Source: Chitinophagaceae bacterium (GTDB lineage: Bacteria; Bacteroidota; Bacteroidia; Chitinophagales; Chitinophagaceae). From it: a DNA stretch of 64,000 bases. The notes under the pieces were generated by a model, which did no database searches, was not told where the DNA came from, and saw only the letters and a program-made list of their open reading frames with translations. Of this stretch, positions 1 to 8,552 are shown piece after piece. A program made the position numbers and the translations under genes. The DNA lies in assembly GCA_016719015.1 (NCBI GenBank), contig JADKAZ010000006.1, positions 124,001-188,000 on the forward strand, written 5' to 3'. The stretch's first letter is position 1, and every line of letters begins with the position of its first letter.

Positions 1-1025
1 TTAATATGGGTGGCAATCAAGGAATTATTTTTTGTATGCCCGGATTGCTCGGGGCGGTAACATTATATATTTTAAGCCGGGCCAGTTACTTTCAACTGGT
101 TTATAAAAGAAAATGGAGTAAAGGATGGGCCGCTGGTTTTTTCTTATGTATTATCTTGTTTTGCTGGGGATACCCATTTTTCTTGCTGTTACACTTATCA
201 GCCCGAAAATAAATGCAGTACTAAGCAATCCTGAAAATATATTGCAGTATAAAACTGGCAGTAGCACAAGTACAGGAGAAAACAGGCATTTCTATTGCCT
301 CTGAAGAATCTCTCTCTAATTCGCTTAATAAAGTAACAACCTTTTACCTTCTATATTGAATAGCACTGCTAACCTGATTACCAACCTGGCCATTATGCTG
401 TTCTTTCTCTACTACATGTTGTATTATGGCAAGGAAATAGAAAAAACATTATTTCGTATCATTCCTTTAAAAGATACGAATACGGTGTTGCTCGCAGCAG
501 AAACAAAAGATTAGTAAGGGCCAATGCGTACAGTATCCCGCTTATTTCCATCATCCAGGGGCTCACCGCTACATTAGGCTATTTTATTTTCGGTGTGCAT
601 GAAGGGGCATTATGGGGTTTCCTGACCGGAGTGTTTGCCTTCTTCCCGGTAGTGGGAACGATGATAGTGTGGATACCATTGGTCATTTATACTTTCACAA
701 CAGGGCACACCGGCATGGCATTAGGGTTGATGCTGTACAGTATTATTGTCACCGGCAATGTGGATTACCTTTCCCGTATCACTATTATGAAAAGATTAGG
801 CGATGTGCCCGGTCATTACCGTACTGGGAGTAATTATTGGGTTAGGCCTTTTGGATTATCGGATTAATTTTTGGCCCCTTACTCGTAAGCTATATTATCC
901 TGCTATTCAAAATTTATATGAACGAATTTATAGAACCGCTGGCAGAAGAATATGCTGCAGAAAAGAAGCGGAAGCGAACTAGCATTTTATTATGCAGGCA
1001 TAAAATAAAAATCCACCAGCGATAG
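1..1025 (+). CDS. AI-2E family transporter (PerM-like), 5' partial, several frameshifts
   Basis: Hydrophobic segments that fit one AI-2E/PerM-type permease are spread over all three forward frames. They include an N-terminal membrane pair (from about 20 to 210), a stretch with FFLYYMLYYGKEIEKTLF near 400-450, the central GALWGFLTGVFAFFPVVGT segment near 600-660, and a C-terminal GLIFGPLLVSYIILL segment near 860-910. The family consists of inner-membrane proteins of about 350 residues with roughly eight membrane segments; substrates vary and autoinducer-2 export is only one proposal. The gene begins left of the window. At least three shifts separate the pieces, so the exact stop is uncertain. 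It converges on the korA gene across a shared hairpin. Confidence 0.75.
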
Positions 1026-1037
1026 TCAGTGGATTTT
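1008..1037. terminator. Bidirectional hairpin terminator between permease and korA
   Basis: AAAATCCAC (1008-1016) pairs perfectly with GTGGATTTT (1029-1037) across a 12-base loop. A/T-rich flanks on both sides would give U-runs to both convergent genes. Confidence 0.7.
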
Positions 1038-1055
1038 GATTTATTGAGTTCCTTA

Positions 1056-2893
1056 TTATGCATTTAGCATCTCTTCCAATTTTATAACCAGTTCTGTTTT
1101 CGTAATCGGCACTCCCATTATTTTATTATAGCCTTTGGCATCTACAAAATAAACATCCCTTATAATTTTGATAAGCTGCCCGTTATTTATCTCCGGAATC
1201 AGGACCGTATCAAAATTTTTGATGATATCGCCCAGATTTTTAGGGAAAGGACGTACATAGCGAAGATGTGCATGACTTATTGCATGGCCCTTGGCCTGTA
1301 GTTCGGCACAGGCACTTTTAATAGCCCCATAGGTAGAACCCCAGCCCAAGACCAATATCTTTCCTTTATCAGCTCCGCTGTCTAATTTTTGTTCAGGAAT
1401 ATAATCAGCTATCTTATCTACTTTTTGCTGCCTGATTTTCACCATCAGTTGGTGATTCTCCGGTTCATAGCTGATGTTACCGGTTATGTTTTGCTTTTCC
1501 AGCCCACCGATACGGTGTTCTAAGGCAGCTGTACCAGGTACTGCCCATGGCCTGGCCAGTTTTTCATCCCGCAGGTATGGTTGAAATTTTTCTTCCTGGT
1601 CACCCAGTTGTGTTTTAAACTTTACCGGAATGGGTGGAAGTTGCTCTGCATTGGGAAACTTCCATGGCTCCGCACCATTGGCCATATAGCCACCACTTAA
1701 GAAAATAACAGGTGTCATATGCTGCACATTCTTTCTACTTCGTATACTGCATCAAAACAATCAGCCGGGGTAGAAGCAGATACAATGGGCATCGGGCATT
1801 CACCATTTCTTCCATAATAAGCCTGCATCAAATCGCTTTTGCTCAGTTTTGTAGGCAAACCCAGACGGGCCTCCCCGCTGTATGTTTACAATCACTAATG
1901 GAATTTCAAGCATCACCGCCAATCCCATTGCTTCGCCTTTGAGTGCAATACCCGGACCACTGGAAGTGGTAACACCAAGAGCACCACCATAGGCTGCACC
2001 AATGGCAGATGTAATGGCTGCTATTTCATCTTCGGCCTGGAAAGTCCGCACACCAAAATTTTATACTTACTCAGGTCATGCAAAATATCTGACGCAGGGG
2101 TGATGGGGTAAGACCCGAGGAATAAAGGCAAACCACTTTTTGGGAAGCCTTAATTAATCCATAAGCTACTCCTGGTTTCCCATAACGGAACGGTAGGTTC
2201 CAGGCTGCATTTTTGCTTTCTCTACAGAATAAGTGGTAGTAAAAATTTCTGTTGTGTCACCATAATTATATCCTGCCTGCAGCACTTTTACATTGCTTTC
2301 ATATATATCAGGCTTCTTACCAAATTTCTCTTTCAAAAAAAGTAATTGTGTTATCCATATCACGGCTGTACATGAAATACAAAAGCCGAGCACAAACATA
2401 TTTTTAGCCCGGTCCTTTTTCATTCCCATGGTGAAATCCTTCAATGCCTCACGGGTCATTTTGGTTACATCCATTTTTATCACTTCGTAATTACTAAGGC
2501 TGCCGTTCTCCAATGGATTCTCCCCTTCCGGGTAGTTGGCAAGACGAAGGTTCCTGGCATCAAACCCATCCGTATTTACAATTATCTTTCCGCCCATTTT
2601 TAAAGCGGATAGATTTACTTTTAAAGCAGCCGCATTCATAGCCACCAACACATCACAGGCATCACCGGGAGTGTACACTCTGTCGCTTGAAAACGAAGCT
2701 GGAATCCGCTAACACCGGGTAATGTTCCTATAGGGGCTCTTATCTCTGCCGGAAAATCCGGGAAGGTAGAAAGGTCTATCCCAAGCATCGCAGTGTTATT
2801 GGTAAACTGGGTACCTGTCAATTGCATACCATCGCCGCTATCGCCGGCAAATTTGATAACTACATCCTGTAATACTTCCTGTTTTCTTGCCAT
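1056..2893 (-). CDS. korA: 2-oxoacid:ferredoxin oxidoreductase, alpha subunit, frameshifted
   Basis: Four consecutive minus-strand pieces together form one KorA-type fusion of gamma and alpha domains, about 610 residues. The N-terminal gamma domain shows IKFAGDSGDGMQLTGTQF (near 2860-2810). The pyruvate:ferredoxin oxidoreductase-like domain shows QAEDEIAAITSAIGAAYGGA and TTSSGPGIALKGEAMGLA (near 2045-1930). The last piece covers the C-terminal domain. The family oxidises 2-oxoglutarate or related 2-oxoacids to acyl-CoA while reducing ferredoxin. The start is placed at the MARKQEVL methionine, ten codons inside the longest frame. Breaks lie near 2680-2640, 2165-2050 and 1800-1727. The thiamine-binding beta subunit usually sits beside this gene but is not in the window. 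Substrate is inferred. Confidence 0.85.
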
Positions 2894-2923
2894 TCTATTA
2901 AATTGTTCTGCGAATTTAATCAA

Positions 2924-3199
2924 GTATAGTTGATTGCAAACTGATTTTTCCCGGTAAAAACCTGCGTTAAATCAACTGGAATTATCAACAAGAATTCGGA
3001 TAAAAGCCGGAAAAAGGACTACAACCTGCTTAGGCAAGTTAGAAGCAATACATGACTGGAATACTTCCAGCCGGTAAGTGAAAGTATTTTATTTCTAAAA
3101 AAAGACTGGTACCGTTTATAGGTTTTTATCAATAGAACTGACCCTGCTATCAGGCATATTTGCTAGTTAACCTGATCCTTTTAAATACACATTTTAAAA
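2924..3199. other. Intergenic stretch, no gene recognised
   Basis: About 280 bases upstream of the korA-like gene with stops in all frames. It should contain that gene's promoter, but I could not identify a convincing TTG/TAnnTTTG pair on the minus strand. Confidence 0.4.
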
Positions 3200-3504
3200 A
3201 TGCCGAACAAAACCCAACAAATAAGGAAACTTAAAGAACAAAATGGTGAGTTGGAAAACAATTTCAGGAATACCATCATTCCTCAATTGTTTGTAGATGG
3301 AGAATTGAAGTTGCAAAAATTATTGCAGAAAATAATGTAGCTGAATTTCCGGACAACAATTACGTAGCCTTATCGATGGCTAATATTTATTTAGCACTCA
3401 ATAGAAAAGAAGACGCTATAAAATTCTACAGGAAAACGCTTCAACTAAATCCCGAGAGTGAAGAAGCTAAAAACAGGCTAAAAAAAGAATTGCAAGCTGA
3501 GTAG
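3200..3504 (+). pseudogene. Relic: PAS-like fragment joined to a TPR tail
   Basis: The first 46 codons read as a charged helix followed by FRNTIIPQLFVDGELKLQK, which resembles the helix-plus-PAS segment of Bacteroidota CheR/PAS signalling proteins. The frame then stops. In another frame, from about 3300 to the TAG at 3502-3504, the sequence reads as the end of a tetratricopeptide domain with NIYLALNRKEDAIKFYRKTL and then LNPESEEAKNRLKKEL. Such TPR tails are common at the C-terminus of Bacteroidota serine hydrolases. The two halves belong to different protein types, so this looks like debris from a deletion joining two genes, not one gene with a sequencing error. Family identities are from motif memory. 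Confidence 0.5.
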
Positions 3505-3623
3505 AATCCCCAACATTTTGTTGGACCTGAACACCAGGAAAATATATTGTAAAATAAATTTTGCGAAACCGATTAGTTGCATATATATTTGCAACCGATT
3601 AGTTTCACATAAATAATCCCTTA

Positions 3624-3944
3624 ATGAGAAGAGATATTTTCCAGGCAATAGCCGACCCCACAAGACGGGCAATCATTACTTTAATTGCATTGCAGGCAAT
3701 GACACCAAACGCCATTGCTGACAACTTCCACACTACCCGGCAATCTGTTTCCAAACACCTTCGCATTTTAACCGAGTGTGAATTAGTAAAACAGGAACAA
3801 CAGGGCCGGGAAATTTACTACTCACTTGAAGTTGAAAAAATGAAAGAGATCGATAAATGGCTAAACCAATTCAGAAAAATCTGGGAAACCCGTTTCAATC
3901 AACTTGACAAAGTATTATCAACAATGAAAAAACAAAAAAAATGA
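3624..3944 (+). CDS. ArsR-family winged-helix transcriptional regulator
   Basis: A 106-residue protein that begins directly with the ArsR-like signature RRDIFQAIADPTRRAIITLI and continues with the recognition helix region TTRQSVSKHLRILTECELV and a beta-wing (QGREIYYSL). No cysteine metal site is visible, so it belongs with the SdpR-like, non-metal members of the family. Its TGA overlaps the ATG of the SRPBCC gene (ATGA, 3941-3944), so the two are translationally coupled. This regulator-plus-AHSA1 pairing is common in Bacteroidota, and the regulator probably controls its own operon. The effector is unknown. Confidence 0.9.
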   Translation: MRRDIFQAIADPTRRAIITLIALQAMTPNAIADNFHTTRQSVSKHLRILTECELVKQEQQGREIYYSLEVEKMKEIDKWLNQFRKIWETRFNQLDKVLSTMKKQKK

Positions 3945-4435
3945 ACAACTTACTATTTGATTTTACCGTTGACAAGGCAGCGAAGATGGTATACATAACA
4001 AGAGAATTTGATGCTGACCAATCGTTAGTATGGGATGCTTTTACCAAAGCAGAATTGATTGACCAATGGATTGCGCCAAAGCCAATGGTATCTAAAACGA
4101 AATACCAGGATTTCAAAGTTGGTGGCAAAAGATTTTATGCAATGGTAAGCCCTGAGGGACAGGAACGTTGGGCAATCCAGGAATACACTTCCATTACTCC
4201 GAAAACCAACTTTATAATGTATAATGCTTTTGCAGACGCAGCTGAAAACCCGGAATTGCCAGGTTCTGAATGGAACCATACTTTTAGCGAACAAAACGGA
4301 ACAACAAAAGTTTTCATTACTATTTACAATGAATCCCTTGAAAGGTTAGAGAGAATACTAGATGGCTTTACCCAGGGAATGAAAATGTCATTGAGCAACC
4401 TTGAAAATCTATTGGCAGCATTATCCGGGAAGTGA
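3941..4435 (+). CDS. SRPBCC (AHSA1/START-like) domain protein
   Basis: A 164-residue cytoplasmic protein with the helix-grip fold pattern. The N-terminal ITREFDADQSLVWDAFTKAELIDQW is typical of AHSA1-like SRPBCC proteins, and the C-terminal helix is QGMKMSLSNLENLLA. There is no signal peptide. These domains bind hydrophobic ligands, but the ligand is not known for this subgroup. It overlaps the upstream ArsR gene by four bases and is followed after 43 bases by a VOC-family gene on the same strand, suggesting a three-gene unit. Confidence 0.88.
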   Translation: MNNLLFDFTVDKAAKMVYITREFDADQSLVWDAFTKAELIDQWIAPKPMVSKTKYQDFKVGGKRFYAMVSPEGQERWAIQEYTSITPKTNFIMYNAFADAAENPELPGSEWNHTFSEQNGTTKVFITIYNESLERLERILDGFTQGMKMSLSNLENLLAALSGK

Positions 4436-4478
4436 TTTTCGTTAAAAAATTTTACTAAACAAAACAATCTAAAAAACT

Positions 4479-4913
4479 ATGGCACTTATCAATCCTCACA
4501 TTAATTTCAACGGAAATGCCGAAGAAGCATTTACCTTTTACAGATCAGTATTTGGCGGGGAGTTTACAAAGATTATTCGCTTCAAAGACCTTGCAAGCCC
4601 TGAATTCCCGGTAGCAGAAAAAGAAGAAAATAAAATTATGCATATTGTTTTGCCTACCGGTAATGGCAGTATGTTAATGGGGAATGATGTTCCGGAAATT
4701 CTGGGAAAAACAAATGAAAATGAGAACAGGAGCAAAATTGTAATAAGTGCAGAAAGTAAAGAAGAAGCTGACAAATTATTTAATGGGCTTTCTGCAGGAG
4801 GACAAATAGAAGGCCCAATCGGCGATAGTCCCTGGGGCACCTATTTTGGTTGTTTCAGAGACAAATACGGTATTGAATGGATTGTGGACTTCGACCCAAA
4901 AAATAATGGATAA
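4479..4913 (+). CDS. VOC-family (PhnB/glyoxalase-like) protein
   Basis: A 144-residue protein of the PhnB-like branch of the vicinal oxygen chelate superfamily. It shows the typical opening INPHINFNGNAEEAFTFYRSVFGGEF, the middle MLMGNDVPE, and the closing GPIGDSPWGTYFGCFRDKYGIEW. Members were once annotated as 3-demethylubiquinone methyltransferase, which is not supported for stand-alone proteins like this one. The substrate is unknown. It lies downstream of the ArsR-SRPBCC pair, a frequent arrangement with SRPBCC and VOC genes, and is followed by a bidirectional hairpin shared with katG. Confidence 0.88.
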   Translation: MALINPHINFNGNAEEAFTFYRSVFGGEFTKIIRFKDLASPEFPVAEKEENKIMHIVLPTGNGSMLMGNDVPEILGKTNENENRSKIVISAESKEEADKLFNGLSAGGQIEGPIGDSPWGTYFGCFRDKYGIEWIVDFDPKNNG

Positions 4914-4962
4914 TTGTAAGCAGGGGAATTTTTGAAATTATAAAATGTGATTTGAAAATACA

Positions 4963-4992
4963 AAGAGGTGACCCGTTCCCGGACCACCTCTT
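4963..4992. terminator. Bidirectional hairpin terminator between VOC gene and katG
   Basis: AAGAGGTG (4963-4970) pairs with CACCTCTT (4985-4992) around a 14-base loop, between two convergent genes. Confidence 0.65.
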
Positions 4993-5012
4993 AATCATAA
5001 ACTTTCACGAAA

Positions 5013-7238
5013 TCAGGCGAGATCAAACCTGTCGAGGTTCATCACCTTATTCCATGCTGCGATAAAATCTTTTACAAATTGCTCTTTACCATCTGCACAT
5101 CCATACACTTCAGCAAGAGCTCTTAATTCTGAATTGGATCCAAAGATCAAATCGACACGGGTGCCTGTCCATTTTAATTCACCTGTTGTGCGGTTACGGC
5201 CCTCAAACAACTCTTGTTTATCGGAAGTAGCTTTCCAGGTAGTACCCAAATCAAGCAGGTTCACAAAGAAATCATTGGTAAGGGTTTCAGGTGTTTTGGT
5301 AAATACACCGTGTGCCGAGTTATCAAAGTTGGTGTTCAGCACCCGCAGACCACCTACAAGAGCCGTCATCTCCGGAGCAGTAAGTGTAAGCAGTTGCGCC
5401 TTATCTACCAACATAGCCTCAGTTGAAGCAGCATGTTTTGATTTGGCATAATTGCGGAATCCATCTGCCGCCGGTTCCAATGCTGCAAATGATGCTACAT
5501 CTGTTTGTTCCTGTGATGCATCGGCACGACCCGGTGTAAAAGATACTTTTACAGTATGACCTGCATTCTTTGCAGCTTGTTCAATACCCGCACAGCCACC
5601 CAAAACAATAAGGTCGGCCAATGAAACATGTTTACCTGCATTATTGAATTCCTGCTGAATACTTTCAAGCACTTCTAAAACTTTAGCCAGCTGAGCCGGG
5701 TTGTTGGCTTCCCAATATTTCTGCGGAGCCAACCGTATCCTTGCACCATTCGCACCACCCCGCTTATCAGATCCACGAAAAGTGGAGGCAGATGCCCAGG
5801 CAGTGGATACTAATTGTGCCACCGTTAATTCGGAAGCCAATATTTTATTCTTCAGTACAGCGATATCATTTTCATCAATCACCGGATGCGATGCAGCCGG
5901 GATGGGGTCTTGCCAGATCAATTCTTCTTTCGGCACTTCTGGTCCGAGATAGCGGGCAACAGGGCCCATATCTCTATGCGTTAATTTAAACCATGCCCGT
6001 GCAAATGCATCATTGAATGCTGCCGGATTTTCCAGGAAATGTCTTGATATTTTTTCGTACACCGGATCTACTCTTAATGATAAATCCGTTGTCAGCATAA
6101 AAGGCTGATGCTTCTTTCCCGGGTCAAATGCATCTGGCACCAGACCAGCACCTGCATCTCCTTTCGGTTTCCACTGATGTGCACCAGCAGGACTTTTCGT
6201 TAATTCCCATTCAAATCCAAAAAGATTTTCAAAATAATTGTTGCTCCATTTTGTTGGTGTGGTGGTCCATGCACCTTCCAGACCACTGGTAATGGTATCA
6301 GCACCTTTTCCACTGCCGAAGGTATTTTTCCAACCCAGGCCTTGCTCTTCAATTCCGGCAGCGGCTGGTTCCGGACCAACATACTTAGAGGGATCAGCAG
6401 CGCCATGGGTTTTTCCCAATGTATGTCCTCCGGCTATCAATGCCACCGTTTCTTCATCGTTCATTGCCATGCGGGCAAAAGTTTCCCGGATATCCCGGGC
6501 TGCTGCCAATGGATCAGGATTTCCATTAGGGCCTTCCGGATTTACATAGATAAGCCCCATCTGTACGGCAGCCAATGGATTTTCCAATTCTCTGTCGCCG
6601 CTATATCGTTTGTCGCCCAACCATTCTTTTTCAGCACCCCAATAAATATCTTCGGCTGGTTCCCACACATCTTCCCGTCCGCCGGCAAAACCGAACGTTT
6701 TAAAACCTGCTGACTCCAATGCACAGTTACCTGCAAGGATCATCAGGTCTGCCCATGAAATTTTCTTACCATATTTCTGTTTGATGGGCCACAGTAACAA
6801 CCGGGCTTTGTCGAGGTTCGCATTGTCGGGCCAACTGTTGAGTGGCGCAAAACGTTGTGTACCGAAACCAGCACCACCACGTCCGTCCTGTATGCGGTAG
6901 GTACCGGCACTGTGCCAGGCCATCCGGATAAACAAACCGGCATAACTACCATAGTCAGCGGGCCACCAATCCTGGGACGAAGTCATCAGATCCAGAATAT
7001 CTTTTTTTACAGCCGCCAGATCGAGGGTCTTGAACTCCTCAGCATAGTTAAACGTCTCTCCCATTGGATTAGACAAGGCAGAGTGCTGACGAAGAATATT
7101 CAATTTTAATTGATTGGGCCACCAGTCACGGATGCTGGTACCATTGCCCGCACTTTGCTTCAATGCTCCGCCAGAAAACGGGCACTTGCTTTCACTGTTC
7201 ACATTGTATGATGTGTTCTGTGATGTATTGCTTTCCAT
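5013..7238 (-). CDS. katG: Catalase-peroxidase KatG
   Basis: A full-length 741-residue bifunctional heme catalase-peroxidase that removes hydrogen peroxide. The N-terminal domain has the distal heme motif FIRMAWHSAGTYR with catalytic Arg, Trp and His, the Tyr of LIYVNPEGPNG that forms the Met-Tyr-Trp adduct, and the proximal ligand motif ALIAGGHTLGKTHG. The C-terminal, heme-less duplicate domain follows from about residue 430. There is no signal peptide, so it is cytoplasmic. The start at MESNTSQNTSYN gives the expected length. A 15-base A/T-rich dyad resembling a PerR box lies about 37-51 bases upstream of the ATG. The gene stands alone. Confidence 0.97.
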   Translation of the reverse strand: MESNTSQNTSYNVNSESKCPFSGGALKQSAGNGTSIRDWWPNQLKLNILRQHSALSNPMGETFNYAEEFKTLDLAAVKKDILDLMTSSQDWWPADYGSYAGLFIRMAWHSAGTYRIQDGRGGAGFGTQRFAPLNSWPDNANLDKARLLLWPIKQKYGKKISWADLMILAGNCALESAGFKTFGFAGGREDVWEPAEDIYWGAEKEWLGDKRYSGDRELENPLAAVQMGLIYVNPEGPNGNPDPLAAARDIRETFARMAMNDEETVALIAGGHTLGKTHGAADPSKYVGPEPAAAGIEEQGLGWKNTFGSGKGADTITSGLEGAWTTTPTKWSNNYFENLFGFEWELTKSPAGAHQWKPKGDAGAGLVPDAFDPGKKHQPFMLTTDLSLRVDPVYEKISRHFLENPAAFNDAFARAWFKLTHRDMGPVARYLGPEVPKEELIWQDPIPAASHPVIDENDIAVLKNKILASELTVAQLVSTAWASASTFRGSDKRGGANGARIRLAPQKYWEANNPAQLAKVLEVLESIQQEFNNAGKHVSLADLIVLGGCAGIEQAAKNAGHTVKVSFTPGRADASQEQTDVASFAALEPAADGFRNYAKSKHAASTEAMLVDKAQLLTLTAPEMTALVGGLRVLNTNFDNSAHGVFTKTPETLTNDFFVNLLDLGTTWKATSDKQELFEGRNRTTGELKWTGTRVDLIFGSNSELRALAEVYGCADGKEQFVKDFIAAWNKVMNLDRFDLA

Positions 7239-7460
7239 ATTGATTATTTATTAAGTTGATTTAGGGGGATAAAATTATGATAATTGTTACGTAGTTAATG
7301 AATCCATGACAAAAGTCATAGTTACAAAATGTAATCCAGCTGTATAAACAGGAAAGTTGTGGAATTGTTGAATCCATCCACAATTTTTAACCGCAAAATC
7401 TCACTATTCGTTAAACAGTAAAATCATAGTACAAAATTCGCATTCAAAACTACTCCATTC
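7239..7460. other. katG upstream region
   Basis: About 220 bases that hold the katG promoter on the minus strand. Two symmetrical elements are visible: a PerR-box-like dyad at 7275-7289 and ATGAC-AAAA-GTCAT at 7306-7319. No ORF is supported. I could not place a clear -33/-7 pair. Confidence 0.5.
7275..7289 (-). promoter_or_regulatory. PerR-box-like dyad upstream of katG
   Basis: TTATGATAATTGTTA agrees with the classical PerR box TTATAATnATTATAA at 11 of its 14 defined positions. It is centred about 44 bases before the katG start. Peroxide-sensing PerR control of katG is established in other bacteria; here it is inference from the match only. Confidence 0.4.
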
Positions 7461-7515
7461 AAAAAAAGACTGCATTGAAAACCTGGATTCTTTTGTTCAG
7501 GAATTAAATGCAGTC
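7461..7515 (-). terminator. Terminator of AIM24-family gene
   Basis: On the minus strand GACTGCATT pairs with AATGCAGTC (outer stem 7468-7476 with 7507-7515), with a small CCTG/CAGG inner pairing, followed directly by a run of seven T (7461-7467). Confidence 0.7.
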
Positions 7516-7558
7516 ACCTAATAATGTAGATGTGAATTGTAGTTTTAAAATCCGCAGT

Positions 7559-8362
7559 TTATTCCCTCCCATCAAATAAATTGCCCAACCCTCCTAATAC
7601 ACTGCCTTCTTCTTTACGTTTGTATGTTCCATATGCCACTATTCTTCCGGCCAGGCGGCTGATAGGTAATGATTGAATCCATACTTTGCCCGGTCCCTGT
7701 AGTTTGGCAAAGAACAATCCTTCGCCACCGAACATAAAATTCTTAACGCCTTTTACAAATTCGATGTCAAATTGTGTATCAGGTGTATAGGCAACCACAC
7801 ATCCGGTATCAATCTTTAATACTTCGCCGGGTTTCAATTCTCTTTCTACTATGTAACCGCCTGCATGTAAAAATGCAAATCCATCTCCTTCCAGTTTTTG
7901 CATAATAAACCCTTCGCCGCCAAAAATACCCACCCCCAGTTTTCGCTGAAAGTGGATGCCTACACTTACGCCTTTAGCTGCACATAAAAAAGCATCTTTT
8001 TGTGCGATGATGGTTCCCCCTAACTCCCGCAAATCCATGGGTATGATTTTGCCAACATAGGGAGCAGCAAAACTTATTTTTTTCTTTCCCTGCACATCAT
8101 TGGTAAAAGCTGTCATAAACAAGCTTTCACCCGTCAGCACTCTTTTGCCTGCACTCATCAGTTTACCAAGGAAACCGGTGGGTTGCTGGGCAGAGCCATC
8201 ACCAAAAATAGTTTGCATGGTAATACCGTCATCCATCATCATCATCGCACCGCTTTCCGCAATAGCTGTCTCCTGCGGATCCAGTTCTATTTCTACAAAT
8301 TGTAATTCTTCACCATATACTTTGTAATCAATTTCATGGTTGTTACGGTTTCCGGTACTCAT
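7559..8362 (-). CDS. AIM24-family protein (TIGR00266)
   Basis: A protein of about 267 residues of the AIM24/TIGR00266 family, recognised by NNHEIDYKVYGEELQFVEIEL, AIAESGAMMMMDDGITMQT, the glycine-rich FGGEGFIMQKLEGDGFAFLHA, and FMFGGEGLFFAKLQGPGKVWIQS. The family forms a beta-helical fold related to tryptophan-RNA-binding attenuator proteins. Its bacterial function is not established. The start is placed at MSTGNRNN, six codons inside the longest frame, because homologues begin close to the NHEIDY motif. No signal peptide is seen. It is monocistronic, divergent from the M16 peptidase gene. Confidence 0.88.
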   Translation of the reverse strand: MSTGNRNNHEIDYKVYGEELQFVEIELDPQETAIAESGAMMMMDDGITMQTIFGDGSAQQPTGFLGKLMSAGKRVLTGESLFMTAFTNDVQGKKKISFAAPYVGKIIPMDLRELGGTIIAQKDAFLCAAKGVSVGIHFQRKLGVGIFGGEGFIMQKLEGDGFAFLHAGGYIVERELKPGEVLKIDTGCVVAYTPDTQFDIEFVKGVKNFMFGGEGLFFAKLQGPGKVWIQSLPISRLAGRIVAYGTYKRKEEGSVLGGLGNLFDGRE

Positions 8363-8552
8363 AGTTGTAATTTTTTTCAAAGGTATAAACAGGTGAGTTT
8401 TCCAGATAAAAATCCTTCTTTGCGGAACGAGGTGTTTGTTTTCTGTCCGCCAGCCTTATTGGCAATGGAAACGGACTTATCAAAAATGATAAATGGCAAT
8501 GTTTTAACCGGCCAATTGCCTTATTTTGTTGTCCCTTCCAAAAATAAAAATT

